A DNA stretch of 64,000 bases. Origin: Apophysomyces variabilis. Its lineage: Eukaryota; Mucoromycota; Mucoromycetes; Mucorales; Mucoraceae. Shown in pieces: positions 23,300 to 34,446 of this stretch; the first letter of the stretch is position 1; every line of letters begins with the position of its first letter. The notes beneath the pieces are model-generated. The model did not search any database, was not told where the DNA came from, and worked only from the letters and a program-made list of their open reading frames with translations. The stretch is taken from the NCBI GenBank assembly GCA_002749535.1, contig MZZL01000041.1:1-64000 (forward strand). The letters are read 5' to 3'. The position numbers and the translations under genes are program-made.

Positions 23300-24063
23300 C
23301 AGATCGCGATACAATCCAATATTTATTAAAGCAATTGACTGCTATCATTGTCAGGCACGAAGTAATCTTGTTCCTCAGACGTATCATCAACAACAAGTCA
23401 GAAAAATTTCAGCTCAAAAGCGATCACAAAAGAATTAGTTGTCCCGACAAATCTTTGCTTCGGCACCTTCTCTTTAGCACGCAGAATGACAGGAACCTGC
23501 TTTTTGATGGCGTAGCATACGGGATACTGATATCTGAAGACATGCAAACCATTAATGTGGAATAGACCTGCTTATCCTCAGGAACGCGTAATCCAGCCTC
23601 TTGCAATATCCGCATAGCATAGCAGCATTGATGCCATAGCTGATACTCTTGTACGGCATGTTTCAGCTCTCCAAACAATTTCTGACATTGCTCGACTTTC
23701 TAGCAGACATTGCCTATTTCGTACCCTTTACTCTTGATTTCGATTGCAATCTCCAACATACGCTTCTGCTTTGCTTCGATGGGACATCTTGTATGAATCT
23801 TCTCCTTGTTACGGCATAATCCATGCGAGACTGTTTCCGCCTCTCAGCTGGTATGACCCTGCACACTGATCCTTTCTTAGTATAAGGTAAGTCATCATTA
23901 TAACAGCCTCTGATACGGTTGTTTGAACACAAAGTAGCTTTTTGATGTGTCGGTATTTGAAACTCGCGATAGAGAAATTGGCTATTGAAAGAGGTATCAG
24001 AAGATGAATAAAAAGAACACTTGCGGGGTTTCCGGAGTTTGCATGTTCTTTAAATTCTCTCAT
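23300..24063 (-). pseudogene. Frameshifted ORF remnant of unknown family
   Basis: Coding-like blocks lie in different minus-strand frames in one direction: QLWHQCCYAMRILQEAGLRV and PEDKQVYSTLMVC in one frame. VPVILRAKEKVPKQRFVGTT and NSFVIAFELKFF, with VVDDTSEEQDY later, lie in another. The changes of frame lack splice signals, so this is best read as a decayed gene, possibly of a repeated fungal ORF family. It could also be a gene with several introns that I failed to resolve. The function is unknown. Confidence 0.35.
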
Positions 24064-25074
24064 TAAGATGCTCGTGTGAAGACGGCTGCTTGGCTATGAA
24101 GGTTCATAAGGGGGAGCAATCCATATCGCGTGAGGCTTTCTGCATCGGGATCTGATGTTTGTTGTTTGGTACGGGGCTGCAGGGCTCTTGATGACTTGTT
24201 TCCAAGAGCTATCGGTCAGACGGCTGTCCGATTAAACACGCATTAGTGAAGATGAGGACTGCTGCCGATCCAAGGACTGAACTTTGGTGCTTATCAGTAT
24301 CCCTGAGACATATTCTATGAATCTTCTTGCTATAAAATATGCACACTAGTATTTCCTTCTTGTTAGGGCAATTACTTCGACAAATACCAGATTGATCTTC
24401 TCAAGCAATTCCCCCTGTTACTTCAGAATTTAAGAATCAGCCAGTTGTAGAAGTAATAATGTAAACTGCTGTTAGATAATCTATCGATATTTTTATTTAC
24501 TCCCCTCTACCTTTTCTGTCATCTGGTGTTTGATGAACAACGTTTTAATGAGTTAAACCCATTCGTTATGCGGGGTTCATATGCATTATCCTGGATAAAA
24601 TTAATAGCACACCTTGCATCGTTGGCGAATTTAGAAAATAAAGGTTTTGCTTCTACTTGCACCGACATAAAAGTGCTGCATTGAAGAGCACAGCGGCAGA
24701 TGTACCTTGGATGGCATAATATTATCAGATCATATCCACGATAGGAACGCACTAGCTGCTTTCGCTATTACAATAACAAAGCTAAACAATATCACTGTAT
24801 CAAAAGATGCTTTTCCTTAAAATGACAACTATATGTGTTTAGCTCGAATGAAGCCTCTTCCAAAATCAACCTTAAGGAAAGCATAAGTTTTATGCAACAG
24901 ATAGGATAAATTGATAGCTTGTGAGCCTGATATTTTCTCTGGAAAATACAATAGCATTCAGCCGATGATATGGTCAAACGGGAAGGTTTGAAATAATGAT
25001 TTTGCCCCAAAGCCTTTTATGACAAGTACCGATCTGTGCCTTTCTTTTTTTCTACAGAAGTATGCTCATGACGA
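24064..25074. other. Intergenic stretch, nothing recognised
   Basis: About 1 kb of AT-rich sequence. Short open frames on the minus strand at 24519-24752 and 24792-25010 show no domain resemblance and no splice-supported extension. Confidence 0.5.
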
Positions 25075-25714
25075 CTAAAAGCCAGCCCATCGAACCGAGA
25101 AAGTTTCAATGGCTTCTTCAGTATTCACAGTTGCGGCTATTACGTACGTCTTTTTCACATTCGTTGCCAATCGGCCCATGCCAATAATATCCAAAGGCAT
25201 AAGTGTTTCGTGGCTATCGCGCACACCAACAATATAGTGGCTATGGAATTTCATTGGATCACCTGGATACGCAAGGTAATCACCTCCAAACTTTGATCCA
25301 TTCGTGATATACAACCCTTGTCTCCATAAATGCTCAAAAACACGAGACTTCGCCTTTTCGTGCTCATTATCAGGGTATGTCCACTCTCCGTCGAAGGTGG
25401 CAAAATCTGATCCTAGGTATAAACTTTCCATTATACACGTATTTCACTGCCACTTACGCATAGACAAAGCTAAAGTTACTTCTTCTGGCATTAACACCAG
25501 TGGCAATCCAAAAAAAGTGTTCTGTAGTGGATTTTGGGGTAATGTGCCGATGAGAGCGCCAATAATGCGATGGTCACATCGTAACCGCTTGACTTCTACA
25601 AAGCATCGTTAATTGCCGTTTTCATGGCCAGTCGATGTTGTATTAACCTTCTACAGTGAGCACTAAGGACTTATTACCGCATGACCTTATTGCCACAGGA
25701 CACTGTTCTGTCAT
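25075..25714 (-). CDS. SEN34: tRNA-splicing endonuclease catalytic subunit Sen34
   Basis: Three exons (25714-25648, 25595-25458, 25412-25075) give 180 residues. Sen34 cuts the 3' splice site of intron-containing pre-tRNAs as part of the Sen2/Sen34/Sen15/Sen54 complex. The N-terminal domain shows RCDHRIIGALIGTLPQ and NPLQNTFFGLPLVL, followed by MPEEVTLAL. The C-terminal catalytic domain contains SKFGGDYLAYPGDP with the Tyr, FHSHYIV with the His and NVKKTYV with the Lys, the three active-site residues. The two domains are joined by a very short linker, whereas many eukaryotic Sen34 proteins have a long one, so the protein is compact and archaeal-like in length. The exon junctions all close in phase 1. 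Confidence 0.92.
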
Positions 25715-26642
25715 ACTAAAGAATTAAAGTCACAGCATGACCACAACCAAGCATTATCTCAGCAGAAGCCACGTTTTTTTTTGTAAGGGCGGAAAACGCC
25801 TGTTTATTTTAGGTCACGTGTTTCGTAGAAGGGGGGTTGCCTGTAAAAGTCATAAGTAGCGGAAGAACTACAAGTTGGATAAAGAAAGGGAGGGATAGAA
25901 GAAGGAAAGAAAAACAGCAGTAGGCTACGCGATGAAAAGGAGATGACCTTCTTCCACAAAGGTGAAAGTGAACGACAAGAGCTCTTAGGTGGTCCGGAAA
26001 GCGCTAAGAGGGACTTAGTCGAAAATAAGACTCTAGTGAGCATCTCAGAAGGCAACGAGAGCATTGCTGACTATCTCAGAGGTCTGAATGTTCGGAGAGT
26101 CAACTGGAAATTTGAGGGTGAAGAGACAATTGCGGACAATATTAGCTTTGGGCTGTTATGGAAAGTAGGTTTGCCAAAGTATTGCCCATACCGGCCATTT
26201 CTTGGAATATGTCCAGCGGAAACGCTCCAAGTTGACGGTGCTCAGTAGACAAACAGGGCAAAGGTCGGAAGGATACCGGGAGAGAGCGAGGTGATGTAGG
26301 AACAAGTTGTGAGGGATGCGGCGACTGAATATATGGTATCAAATGGTTCTCGCCCGGTGTTGGATATTGAATCTCCAAAAGAAGGCTGGCTAATTGTCAT
26401 GTCGGTTACGGTTAAATAGAATTGGCTGAATATCGGTTTAATTGTGTGGCTGTGGACCGACGTTTTACCCATTCCATGGAAACGGGGTTTTGTCAGCCTG
26501 TCACTTCATAGATCATTTTCCGAAATGAGGGAATTACGCTGATTGTGTGACACATGGCACCATCAAGCGTAATTGCATTGGCAGCAAACTTTGTCCAAAT
26601 TTACTTGTTCTTCCCATTGTCGCTTTAGTTAATATCTCCAAT
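25715..26642. other. Intergenic region with one unexplained open frame
   Basis: A plus-strand frame at 25943-26248 (101 codons, starting MTFFHKGESERQ) is unusually long for this AT-rich spacer and lies in relatively G-rich DNA. It matches no family I know and has no clear partner exon. Confidence 0.3.
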
Positions 26643-27541
26643 ATGGTTTATAACAATCTGCACCGCTTTGCTTGGGTGATCGTTCTGACAAGCGAAAATG
26701 AATACGTCAAGGGTGTCCGGGCACTTGCGCACGCGTTGCTACAGCAAGTTAAAACGCGATATCCGTTATTAGTCCTTCATACCAATGCAGTATCCGCCAA
26801 AACCCAGCAGATACTCATCCAAGCTGGTTGCCGACTCAAACTGATCGAACCTATTCTTCCTTCTACTAAGATTGAGTATTTCGCTGACCGTTTTTCTGAT
26901 ACTTGGACGAAGTTGGCTGTATGGGACCAAGACGAATTTGACAGGCTGGTCCTCTTAGATGCCGATATGCTGCCCTGTCAAAATATGGACGAACTCATGA
27001 CGATGTCTTTGCCAGAGGGTTGGATCGCGGCATGTCACGCATGCACATGCAACCCATTGAAAATTAAGGCGTATCCTGCTGATTGGTAATTGGTCAACAA
27101 AGGTCGCAGCAGCTGTGGTCCGGACAACTAACTAGTTCGTTTAGGAAACCCGAGAGCTGCTCCTACAGCAATCTTACTGCTGCGAAACGCAGCTATTTTA
27201 ATAGCGGTCTTATTGTATTAACACCGTCGCGGTCGACCTTTCAAACTTTGATGTCACGGTTGCACAATATTACGGACTTTAGCATGTATCCATTTCCTGA
27301 TCAAGACTTTCTAAACGAGATATTTGACAAGAAATGGGTGCAATTACCTTATACTTATAATGCTCTTAAGACCCTTCCATTTGCACATAGTCAAATATGG
27401 GACCTATCTCAAGTGAAAAATATTCATTATATCCTGGATGATAAACCATGGAAGATGGGCAAAAATGGTCACCCTGAGAAGGTTTACGAGCCACTGTATC
27501 GTCTGTGGTGGGAATCCTATAGAGAAGTCGAGCGTTTTTAA
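26643..27541 (+). CDS. Glycosyltransferase family 8 (glycogenin/galactinol synthase-like)
   Basis: Two exons (26643-27085 and 27145-27541; phase 2, donor TG|GTAATT, acceptor TTTAG) give 279 residues. The Rossmann-like start RFAWVIVLTSENEYVKGVRALAHAL is followed by the metal- and sugar-nucleotide-binding LVLLDADML (DxD motif). The family segments YFNSGLIVL, FPDQDFLNEIF, YTYNALKTLP and the terminal IHYILDDKPW also appear. These define GT8, retaining enzymes that use UDP-glucose or UDP-galactose. No signal peptide or membrane anchor is seen, so a cytosolic enzyme is likely. The acceptor could be a protein (glycogenin) or a small sugar. The self-glucosylation Tyr of glycogenin cannot be assigned. 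Confidence 0.9.
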
Positions 27542-28565
27542 TGCTCCAAAATCCCATAAAATATTTGTTATAATGCGTTTGTTTAATAAATAACATAAAA
27601 GGCAGATTTAAAAATGCTATTTGTAGAAATAGTAAGCCTTTCCAGACAAACTCATAGAAGGGTTGACGCCTAGAGTTAATGTTGGTCAACAAAGTTATAA
27701 AACTTTCAATACGATCATAACAAACTACACCCTGTCTACAATTTGGTTGGAGAAGATTGGATTGTCTATATAAGTATCATGACTGATTAGTTTATGAGCA
27801 AAGCTGTCTTCGGTATGTATTTTTATATACAAGACATTTTGATGCATCATCAATGTTTAGATGATCGAATGTCAAAATTAGTTTTTGCCACGTTAAAGGT
27901 GTAAATATGCATAAACTCTCAAACAAAACTCTCCTGAAGAGATCCTTTCTATCCTGATTACAACAGTGTGGAAAAAGGTTTTCTCTTTCTGGATGATTGT
28001 TCACTTCTTTTTGTAGAAGCGTCTTATTCGGTCAAGTCAAGTTGAATTATAGAGGACGATCAAATAAGTGGTATGTTTACACGAAGATAAAGTATCAATT
28101 AATAGATACTTTCGATAGAATACGTTGATATGGTGTTTGGTCCAAAGGGATTATCTGGCCCCTGCGGCTCCTTACTAATCAGGAGTAGGAATTCTTATGG
28201 TTGAAAGCGTACAGCACTTTTTCGGCTGCTTTATGAATTTTGCATCGCCGCTCGAATGCTCACGGGTTGGGAAGTTTTTTGGGACCAAGGCTGCATACCA
28301 GTGTAGGTCGTAGTTGTTTGTTTTTTCCTCTCCTTTCCTATTCGGCATTATACAAAGATAACAAAGCAATAGAGCAATTTGCTTATTATACCATCTCCAA
28401 AGTTCACCAAGTTAGTTACGAAAAGAACGGGAGTTAAACGAGGTCAGTTAAGGACATACAGACTCAACCTACAATAGTCATTATTCCCAAACACTTGAAC
28501 CAACCAACTCCATCTGGCCTTGTTTTGATAGATTCACAAACGCACACGCGCATATACTATATATA
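27542..28565. other. Intergenic region upstream of striatin
   Basis: About 1 kb, AT-rich, with scattered TATA-like stretches near 28550-28565 directly before the striatin ATG. No gene was supported. Confidence 0.5.
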
Positions 28566-31500
28566 ATGTTGACCGATTCTGCGATGGAGTACACATTACC
28601 AGGAGTTCTTCATTTTCTGCAAGCAGAGTGGCGACGATTCGAACGTGAGCGAAACGAATGGGCCATCGAGAGAGCAGAGCTTAAGGTAATTAGGAAATAC
28701 ATCCTGTCATGACCATAATGCTCTTTTGAGGTTGAAATTGTTTTCTAAAAAATTCCGGTCTAGGCTCGTATCGCTTTGTTGGAAGGGGAAAGGCGTGGGA
28801 TAGAGAATTTGAAAATGGATCTGATGAAGCGAGTCAAGATGCTGGAATACGCTTTAAAACAGGAAAGGTAACAATAGATAGAGATATACTGAGAAAAAAA
28901 ATGCTTTGGTTGGGTTATCATGGTAAACAGAACGATTACGTTTCCAAACAGGAAGCGCCATATCACATCAGCAAAGCAACGGAACGGAACTACCGTGGAA
29001 GAGACCGCCGTCGATTCTCCTAACGCACGCAAGTAGTTGAGGACTGATTTTCTGCCTTTGCTAACGTAGGGCATTTTTGCATATTGCAGCTTCATCCCCT
29101 GAGGCTCATAACGCTGTTACGGTGAAAAGCTTACATAAAGCTACGGACGAAAATCCAAAGGCATCTGTCGATAGCAGGACGAGGGAACGCAGTCGTCAAG
29201 CATTAAAATCGTAAAAGCAAGATAATGTTGGAGGCATGTGCCCATTGATGGTTTATTTTCTAGATGTTTACAAGAAATCAATTATTTGACGTCGATGCCG
29301 ACCAAATTCCCGTTGACTCACTCCATGTCGAACGCGTACAAAACGGAACAAGCACCTTCAAGAACATCATCCATTCGCCGAGCCCCTAACTCCACATCCA
29401 CATCCACGACATCTTCTCCTGTATTGAGTTCCGCCTCCGCACCATCACCAGGCAACCGACAAAACTCGAACACTAAAAACAATGGTACCGCACCAAAATC
29501 CATCCAAACAAACAGAAAAGGATCAGGGGATGGAACAATTCGTGCATCCTCTCAGTCTTCTGTCACAACGCCTGTTCCATTAAGTCACCCCAAGCATATA
29601 CCCCCCATGTTAATCACATCCGAAGAGAAATCCTCACCCACAATGGCGACGACTAATGCTATTGTTTCATCAGATCTTGGACAATCAACAGATGATACTA
29701 TCCCGGTCGCACGATCTTTATCCCCACCACCACCCGGCGAAGATGTAGAAGTACCTGCAAACGTGGACGAAGTTGCCATGTTTACGAATGCAGCCAAATT
29801 GACCGAAGACAGCTCGGTTGACATTGCTGCCTCATCAGTAGACGAAAATACTCTTTTGGTAAGTTTGCTGACAGCTGTCAGGGGTGGAGTTGGCTTATTT
29901 TCGTATTTTTCCATAGTCTAAACAGGTTCAAGAAAAGTATAATTTATCCGAAGATAAAGTGCAGAGAATGATGAAGAGCTCTGGAAAAGCAGGGAAACGT
30001 AAGTCTGCAAGCAATTTGATTTGGTGTTATTTTTCAGATATCTTAATGTGATCTAACTAATAACATAGGGAACAACCGTTATATTCCTTCACCCGAACCG
30101 CAGGAGGATAACTTGTCTTTTGAAATTTCGCAGGTTTAGTTTCTTTCTTTCTCAACAAAACGGCTATTTGGCTGAATCGATATTGTAATAGATAGCAGAT
30201 ATGGAGACGCAATCGTCTGTACCACAATCACAGCCAAAGATCTGGAGAACCAAGGTGTCAATCAAAGGGTAAGCTCCTCTACTTGCCTAGGTCGGGAATG
30301 CTGAATTTTTTTATACAAGCCATTTGGACTCGGTGCGTACTGTGAGCTTCCATCCAAAGGAAATGATAATTGCATCCGGATCAGACGATGGTACAGTCAA
30401 AATCTGGAACTTGGAGCGGACACTTGGAAAAGCTGGAAGCGCTCCGAAAAAGTAGGGAGTTATTTGACGTTGCGATGCAGCACAAAATTGACGAAATTTA
30501 TGTTAGGATGATCCACGAAGAAGTCGATCCTGATGTCACTTATCGTGGTCATACAAACATCGTCACATCCGTTGCTGTATCTGCTGAACAAAACAGGGTC
30601 TATTCTGCTGGCCTAGATTCAACCATCCGAGTCTGGAGGTTGCCACCAGAAGGTCATAGCACATATTCTCCTGTAGGCAAGTAGAAGGATATAGGTGTTA
30701 ATATTGCTGCCACTTGCTCATAGTTATATCAGATCCCTTGCTTAACATAGCAACTTATGTCGGTCATACGGACGCTATTTGGGATCTTAAATTGTTCCCA
30801 ATAAGTCGTGAAGACAGTTATTTCCTTGCTTCAGCCTCGGCAGACGGCACAGTGAAAATTTGGGATACACAGACATCTGGTAATTTGCTGAAGAGTTCAT
30901 GGAGTTGTAATGGAAGCGGATCCGGAGGCAGCTATGATCAATCCAAAGGCAAGTGGAGAACGTGTAAATTAAAGCATTGCTAAATAATAAGATTCATAAC
31001 AGAACAATGTCCAGCTCCCACATCACTTGATTTCTGCCCAACAGATCTGAATAAGATTGCGGTATCATATACGAATGCAAAGATTCAAATCTTCGATATC
31101 GAAACAGGACAAGTGACTATGACACTGGCCGGTAGTGACGACAGCTATGGTATAGAGTATCGGACTAGAACCCATCATGAGATGCTTATGTGTACTGTAG
31201 ATGGGACGCAGCGAACCCAGGTTAATCGCATTGTGGCACACCCAACCATGCCGTTACTTATTTCTGGGCATGAAGATAAACAAATCAAATTCTTCGATCT
31301 TAAGAGCGGTTTGTGGATGGTATGGTTCAAACGTTCATCTAATGATCTGGTTTATAGGCAAATGCACCTTTTCTATGTCTGCTCATCTGGACGCAGTTTC
31401 CTGTCTGGATATTGACTCCGGTGGAATGGCATTGGTGTCTGGCGGTAAGCAAGCCTCCTCTTTTTCTTTACGTACAAGAAAGTGTGCCATCTAATAAGTT

Positions 31501-31695
31501 GTCTGCTGTTTAGGCCATGATGCATCAATACGACTGTGGGATATTTCTATGACTAAGACATGTACGCAGGAATTTTCTGTGCACAGGAAAAAGGGAGATG
31601 AAGGTGTGTTAGATGTGCACTACCATCCATCGTTCCCCTGGATGGTGAGCGGTGGTGCAGATGGCATTGTTAAAGTATATTATCATGGACATTAA
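28566..31695 (+). CDS. pro11: Striatin-family WD40 protein (STRIPAK scaffold)
   Basis: Fifteen exons (28566-28685, 28764-28867, 28952-29028, 29090-29210, 29264-29858, 29926-29998, 30069-30133, 30192-30268, 30320-30451, 30507-30676, 30733-30948, 31003-31149, 31201-31308, 31358-31444, 31514-31695) give 757 residues. The N-terminus YTLPGVLHFLQAEWRRFERER followed by a heptad-rich helix is the striatin caveolin-binding/coiled-coil region. A Ser/Pro-rich disordered middle follows, then WD40 repeats (SGSDDGTVKIWN, YRGHTNIVTSVAV, YVGHTDAIWDLKL, SGHEDKQIKFFD, SGGHDASIRLWD). Striatin is the B''' regulatory subunit of PP2A in STRIPAK, which governs hyphal fusion, development and septation in fungi. Three introns (after 29028, 30676 and 30948) need GCAAGT donors. 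The acceptor at 30732 could instead be at 30723, adding three residues. Confidence 0.93.
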
Positions 31696-31752
31696 ACGAA
31701 GAGAAACAAAACCAAAGTTTGTTCACCAGAAATTCTGTTCTTCTTTCTTTTT

Positions 31753-32152
31753 CTATTCTTTTCTTGTTTGCCTGGGTATTGTGGGTTTTTGCAGCTGTTT
31801 GATTTAATTGCCAGGAAATGGTACGTGGAATTCTTGGAGCACTCTCTGGCGTGTTCAAATATATTAGGGAATGTTTTACAAAAGCCCATGGTTTCTTCTA
31901 CCTCCATTGCTTGTGTAATATGGTATGCTCGGATCATACGTGAATTTGTCTTTGCAGCTTCTTGTTCAGCCTCCTGTGCTAATCGTTGAACGAACAAGAC
32001 ATAGATTAGGTAAATCTATACGATGATCTAAGTCAATAACAGCCAAATAGTATGGGGTATTTTACAGTTGTAGGTGCATTGGCTGATATAGCTTTCCTAT
32101 CGAATCGTGCTTTGAGTCGTCGCTTATAGGACACATTGTATAGTTTGGCCAT
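31753..32152 (-). CDS. CENP-W-like histone-fold protein
   Basis: Three exons (32152-32066, 32015-31902, 31794-31753) give only 80 residues. MAKLYNVSYKRRLKARFDRK forms a basic start. The histone-fold helix follows: YVLFVQRLAQEAEQEA, then SRMIRAYHITQAME. CENP-W (about 88 residues in animals) has the same order, with a basic tail, LLFV.RLAEE and INKEHVLAA. It pairs with CENP-T in the constitutive centromere complex at the inner kinetochore. The short size, basic N-terminus and RA.HI pattern support this, but the third exon (LQKPTIPRQTRKE) is poorly supported and another small histone-fold protein is possible. Its stop lies 57 bases from the convergent striatin stop. Confidence 0.6.
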
Positions 32153-32434
32153 AAAGAGTCAGTTTCTTTCTATTGCACGTCAAAATCAAAGGCCGCTTTT
32201 TTTTGATTATGGAAAAACTCCGGGTCGGATCCATTTCATTTGAAACGACTTCAACGTCCGCTTGGTTTGGCAGCCGACACGAGCGTGTGGTTCGAACTTC
32301 CAAGCTTTCTTCATCTTCCAATCCATTCAAGCTTTTAAGACCCCGCAGAAGTTTCTCTGCTTCCTACTGTATTTCATGGACTCTTTCGACTTCTTTCCCT
32401 CTGTCTTGCTCTCTTCCTCGCCTTACACCCCACC

Positions 32435-33432
32435 ATGAAACTACTGATGATATTCACTCTGTTACCTATGCTATTCTTGACGGTTGCTGCTCAGCATGCT
32501 GTCATTACATGTACCTGGCCATGTCCCAACCCCTCTCATGTCTGCGAAATCACATCAGAAGGAGGCCAGTGCAAACCTCGTCTGGGTAACCAGTAAGTAA
32601 TACAATCGAACCAAAAGAAATCGAGCAATGTTCTGATCCAAGAAAATACTATTTTTTTTCTAGATGGATCATGACTAGACCAGGTAGATTGCCGGTCTAT
32701 GCTGGCCCGCGAGTGCATCGGCCTGGACAGGAATGTGTGCCAACTCCTATTCCAGCTCTTCCACCAGCCGAAAATACTTCTGTACCCATATCGTCCTCAG
32801 AGACAATCATCCGATGGCCTCCTCATCGCGAAAATTATCCATTGGACGTCTCTGTGGGCAACTGTGATGAGAACTTATACTGTGGACCGGACTATATGTC
32901 TCATGAGCGATTAGCCGCTGGTAGATCATGCCACTCGTCTAACCAATGTGCTACTGGACCATGCTTAAACGGAATTTGCCAACAAGAACAACGCGAAGAG
33001 CAAGACCAAACGCTTGCCAATGGTGCGGTTGGCTCTTCCTTTGCGCATTACGAAAGTCAGGCCAGCACTGTGGTCCATGTGATCGCCGCTGTCTTTGGTA
33101 TCCTAGGAGGACTGCTCGTTGTTGTTGGCATTTTTGTCATGTTCCGTCGAAGGCGGGCGCGTCAAGTCCCTGTGGATGCCGAACAACGACCTACAACAGA
33201 TGCAAACCGATTCAATAAATTTGCCAACGATTTTTGTCGCGACGAGGATGGGCCAAATGGTCCACAACCCCCATCTAACGAACCATTACCCCAAGCGAGT
33301 CCTATGATGCAACAGATACATCTGCAATTTCAACTTTTACAGCAACAACAACAACAAATGTCTAAGCTGTCGAACGACAGACAAACACCATCAACATCAT
33401 CGTCACCAGCACCACCTCCCTACCAGCCATAG
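32435..33432 (+). CDS. Cys-rich single-pass membrane protein with proline/glutamine-rich tail
   Basis: Two exons (32435-32592 and 32664-33432) give 308 residues. Residues 1-19 are a classic signal peptide (MKLLMIFTLLPMLFLTVAA). The outside part has a short Cys cluster (TCTWPCPNPSHVC...GGQC) and a second one (GNCDENLYCGP...GRSCHSSNQCATGPCLNGIC) resembling small disulfide knots. One membrane helix follows at about residues 205-227 (VVHVIAAVFGILGGLLVV), with a basic stop-transfer RRRRAR. The cytosolic tail contains QQQQQQ and ends in PPPYQP, a PPxY-type motif that could bind WW domains. The layout suggests a surface sensor or adhesion protein. No specific family was recognised. It is divergent from the CENP-W-like gene by 282 bases. 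Confidence 0.8.
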
Positions 33433-34446
33433 CGTTCATAGCCCTCATAACGTTTTTTTTCCTTTTTTGTATACCCTTTTTTTTTCTGTTTTCTCATCTT
33501 AATCCTTTTGCATTGTATATAGATCGCATACAGACGCGACTTATTCATTTTTTCCTAGATTGTTTTTCTTTTCTAACCATTGTCTTACAATTTTCAAGTT
33601 CCCTTATTGACAAATTTTTGTTTGTTTGCGTTTCTGTTCTGCAGACGGATTTCAATCAATACCTGTAACTGTACTGTATGCAAAGAAAGAAAAAAAATTG
33701 AGTTTCTTGTTCTGCAATGCAGAACCATTCTCTTTTGGACTTTTGCGTTACCTCACCGACCTTTTTGTTGTTTTAAACAAAATAAAGAGAGAAATATACA
33801 TTTTTTTTGACAAAATATTTTTCGACACTCAACCAAAGCCAATTCTGGATATCGAAGGTATTAGTTTAGTGTAGTTTGACAATTAAAAATTAGATCTCAA
33901 TTATCATTATCTATTAGCAATTCTAGCTTTACCGGCATACCCACGGAGTCGTGGCACCTACCCTCATAGACAAATTGGTTTTCCGAAGAAGCAAGCAGTA
34001 CATTGGCTGGAACAGCAATACGCCATGTCATGGTAAAAAAAAAACAAATGCCAAGTTCTTCCGCCAGTGGTGTACCTTGACACTTCTTTATCTAGCATGG
34101 ACGTGCAATGGATGGAAACCTTGTAGCTTATAGCGATGAGTTAATCCAAGTAAGGGTAATCAGGAAGCATAGTGTAACGGCAGGTTCGCCCTACTATGGT
34201 CCAGTACAAAAGTAACAAAGCGTGAAAATAAGGATATTCCATGAATTACTAAACATCTCAAGTGTACGGTGACCCTGTTGTGTACCCTTGAGGGACATTG
34301 GTTGATGATGCACGAATGTTGCCCCCTTCCAACCAATGAACGGTGCTCCACACTTAATTTCGCACTTTCAATCCTTTTCCTTACAAAAATACAAACCTAG
34401 ACTGCGAGTTGGGGAAAGTCTTTATGCGTAGGCGTTCCTTTCCGTC
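33433..34446. other. 3' untranslated and intergenic region
   Basis: T-rich sequence directly after the membrane-protein stop is likely its 3' UTR. The rest up to the chloride-channel ATG shows no supported gene. Open frames at 33580-33874 are low-complexity Phe-rich artefacts of T runs. Confidence 0.5.

Noticed and set aside
25943..26248. 101-codon frame as a gene
   Set aside because: No homology recognised, no neighbours or introns to support it; mentioned only as an unexplained open frame.
29033..29069. GT-AG intron of 37 bases in striatin after exon 3
   Set aside because: Too short, with the branch-like CTAAC only a few bases from the AG. The GCAAGT donor at 29029 with the CAG at 29089 gives a normal intron and frame.
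30370..30506. Open frame giving SGHLEKLEALRKSRELFDVAM in striatin
   Set aside because: Out of frame with the preceding WD40 repeat. An intron 30452-30506 restores KMIHEEVDPDVTYRGH.
33580..33874. Phe-rich open frames
   Set aside because: Produced by T-rich 3' UTR sequence, with no domain or initiation context.
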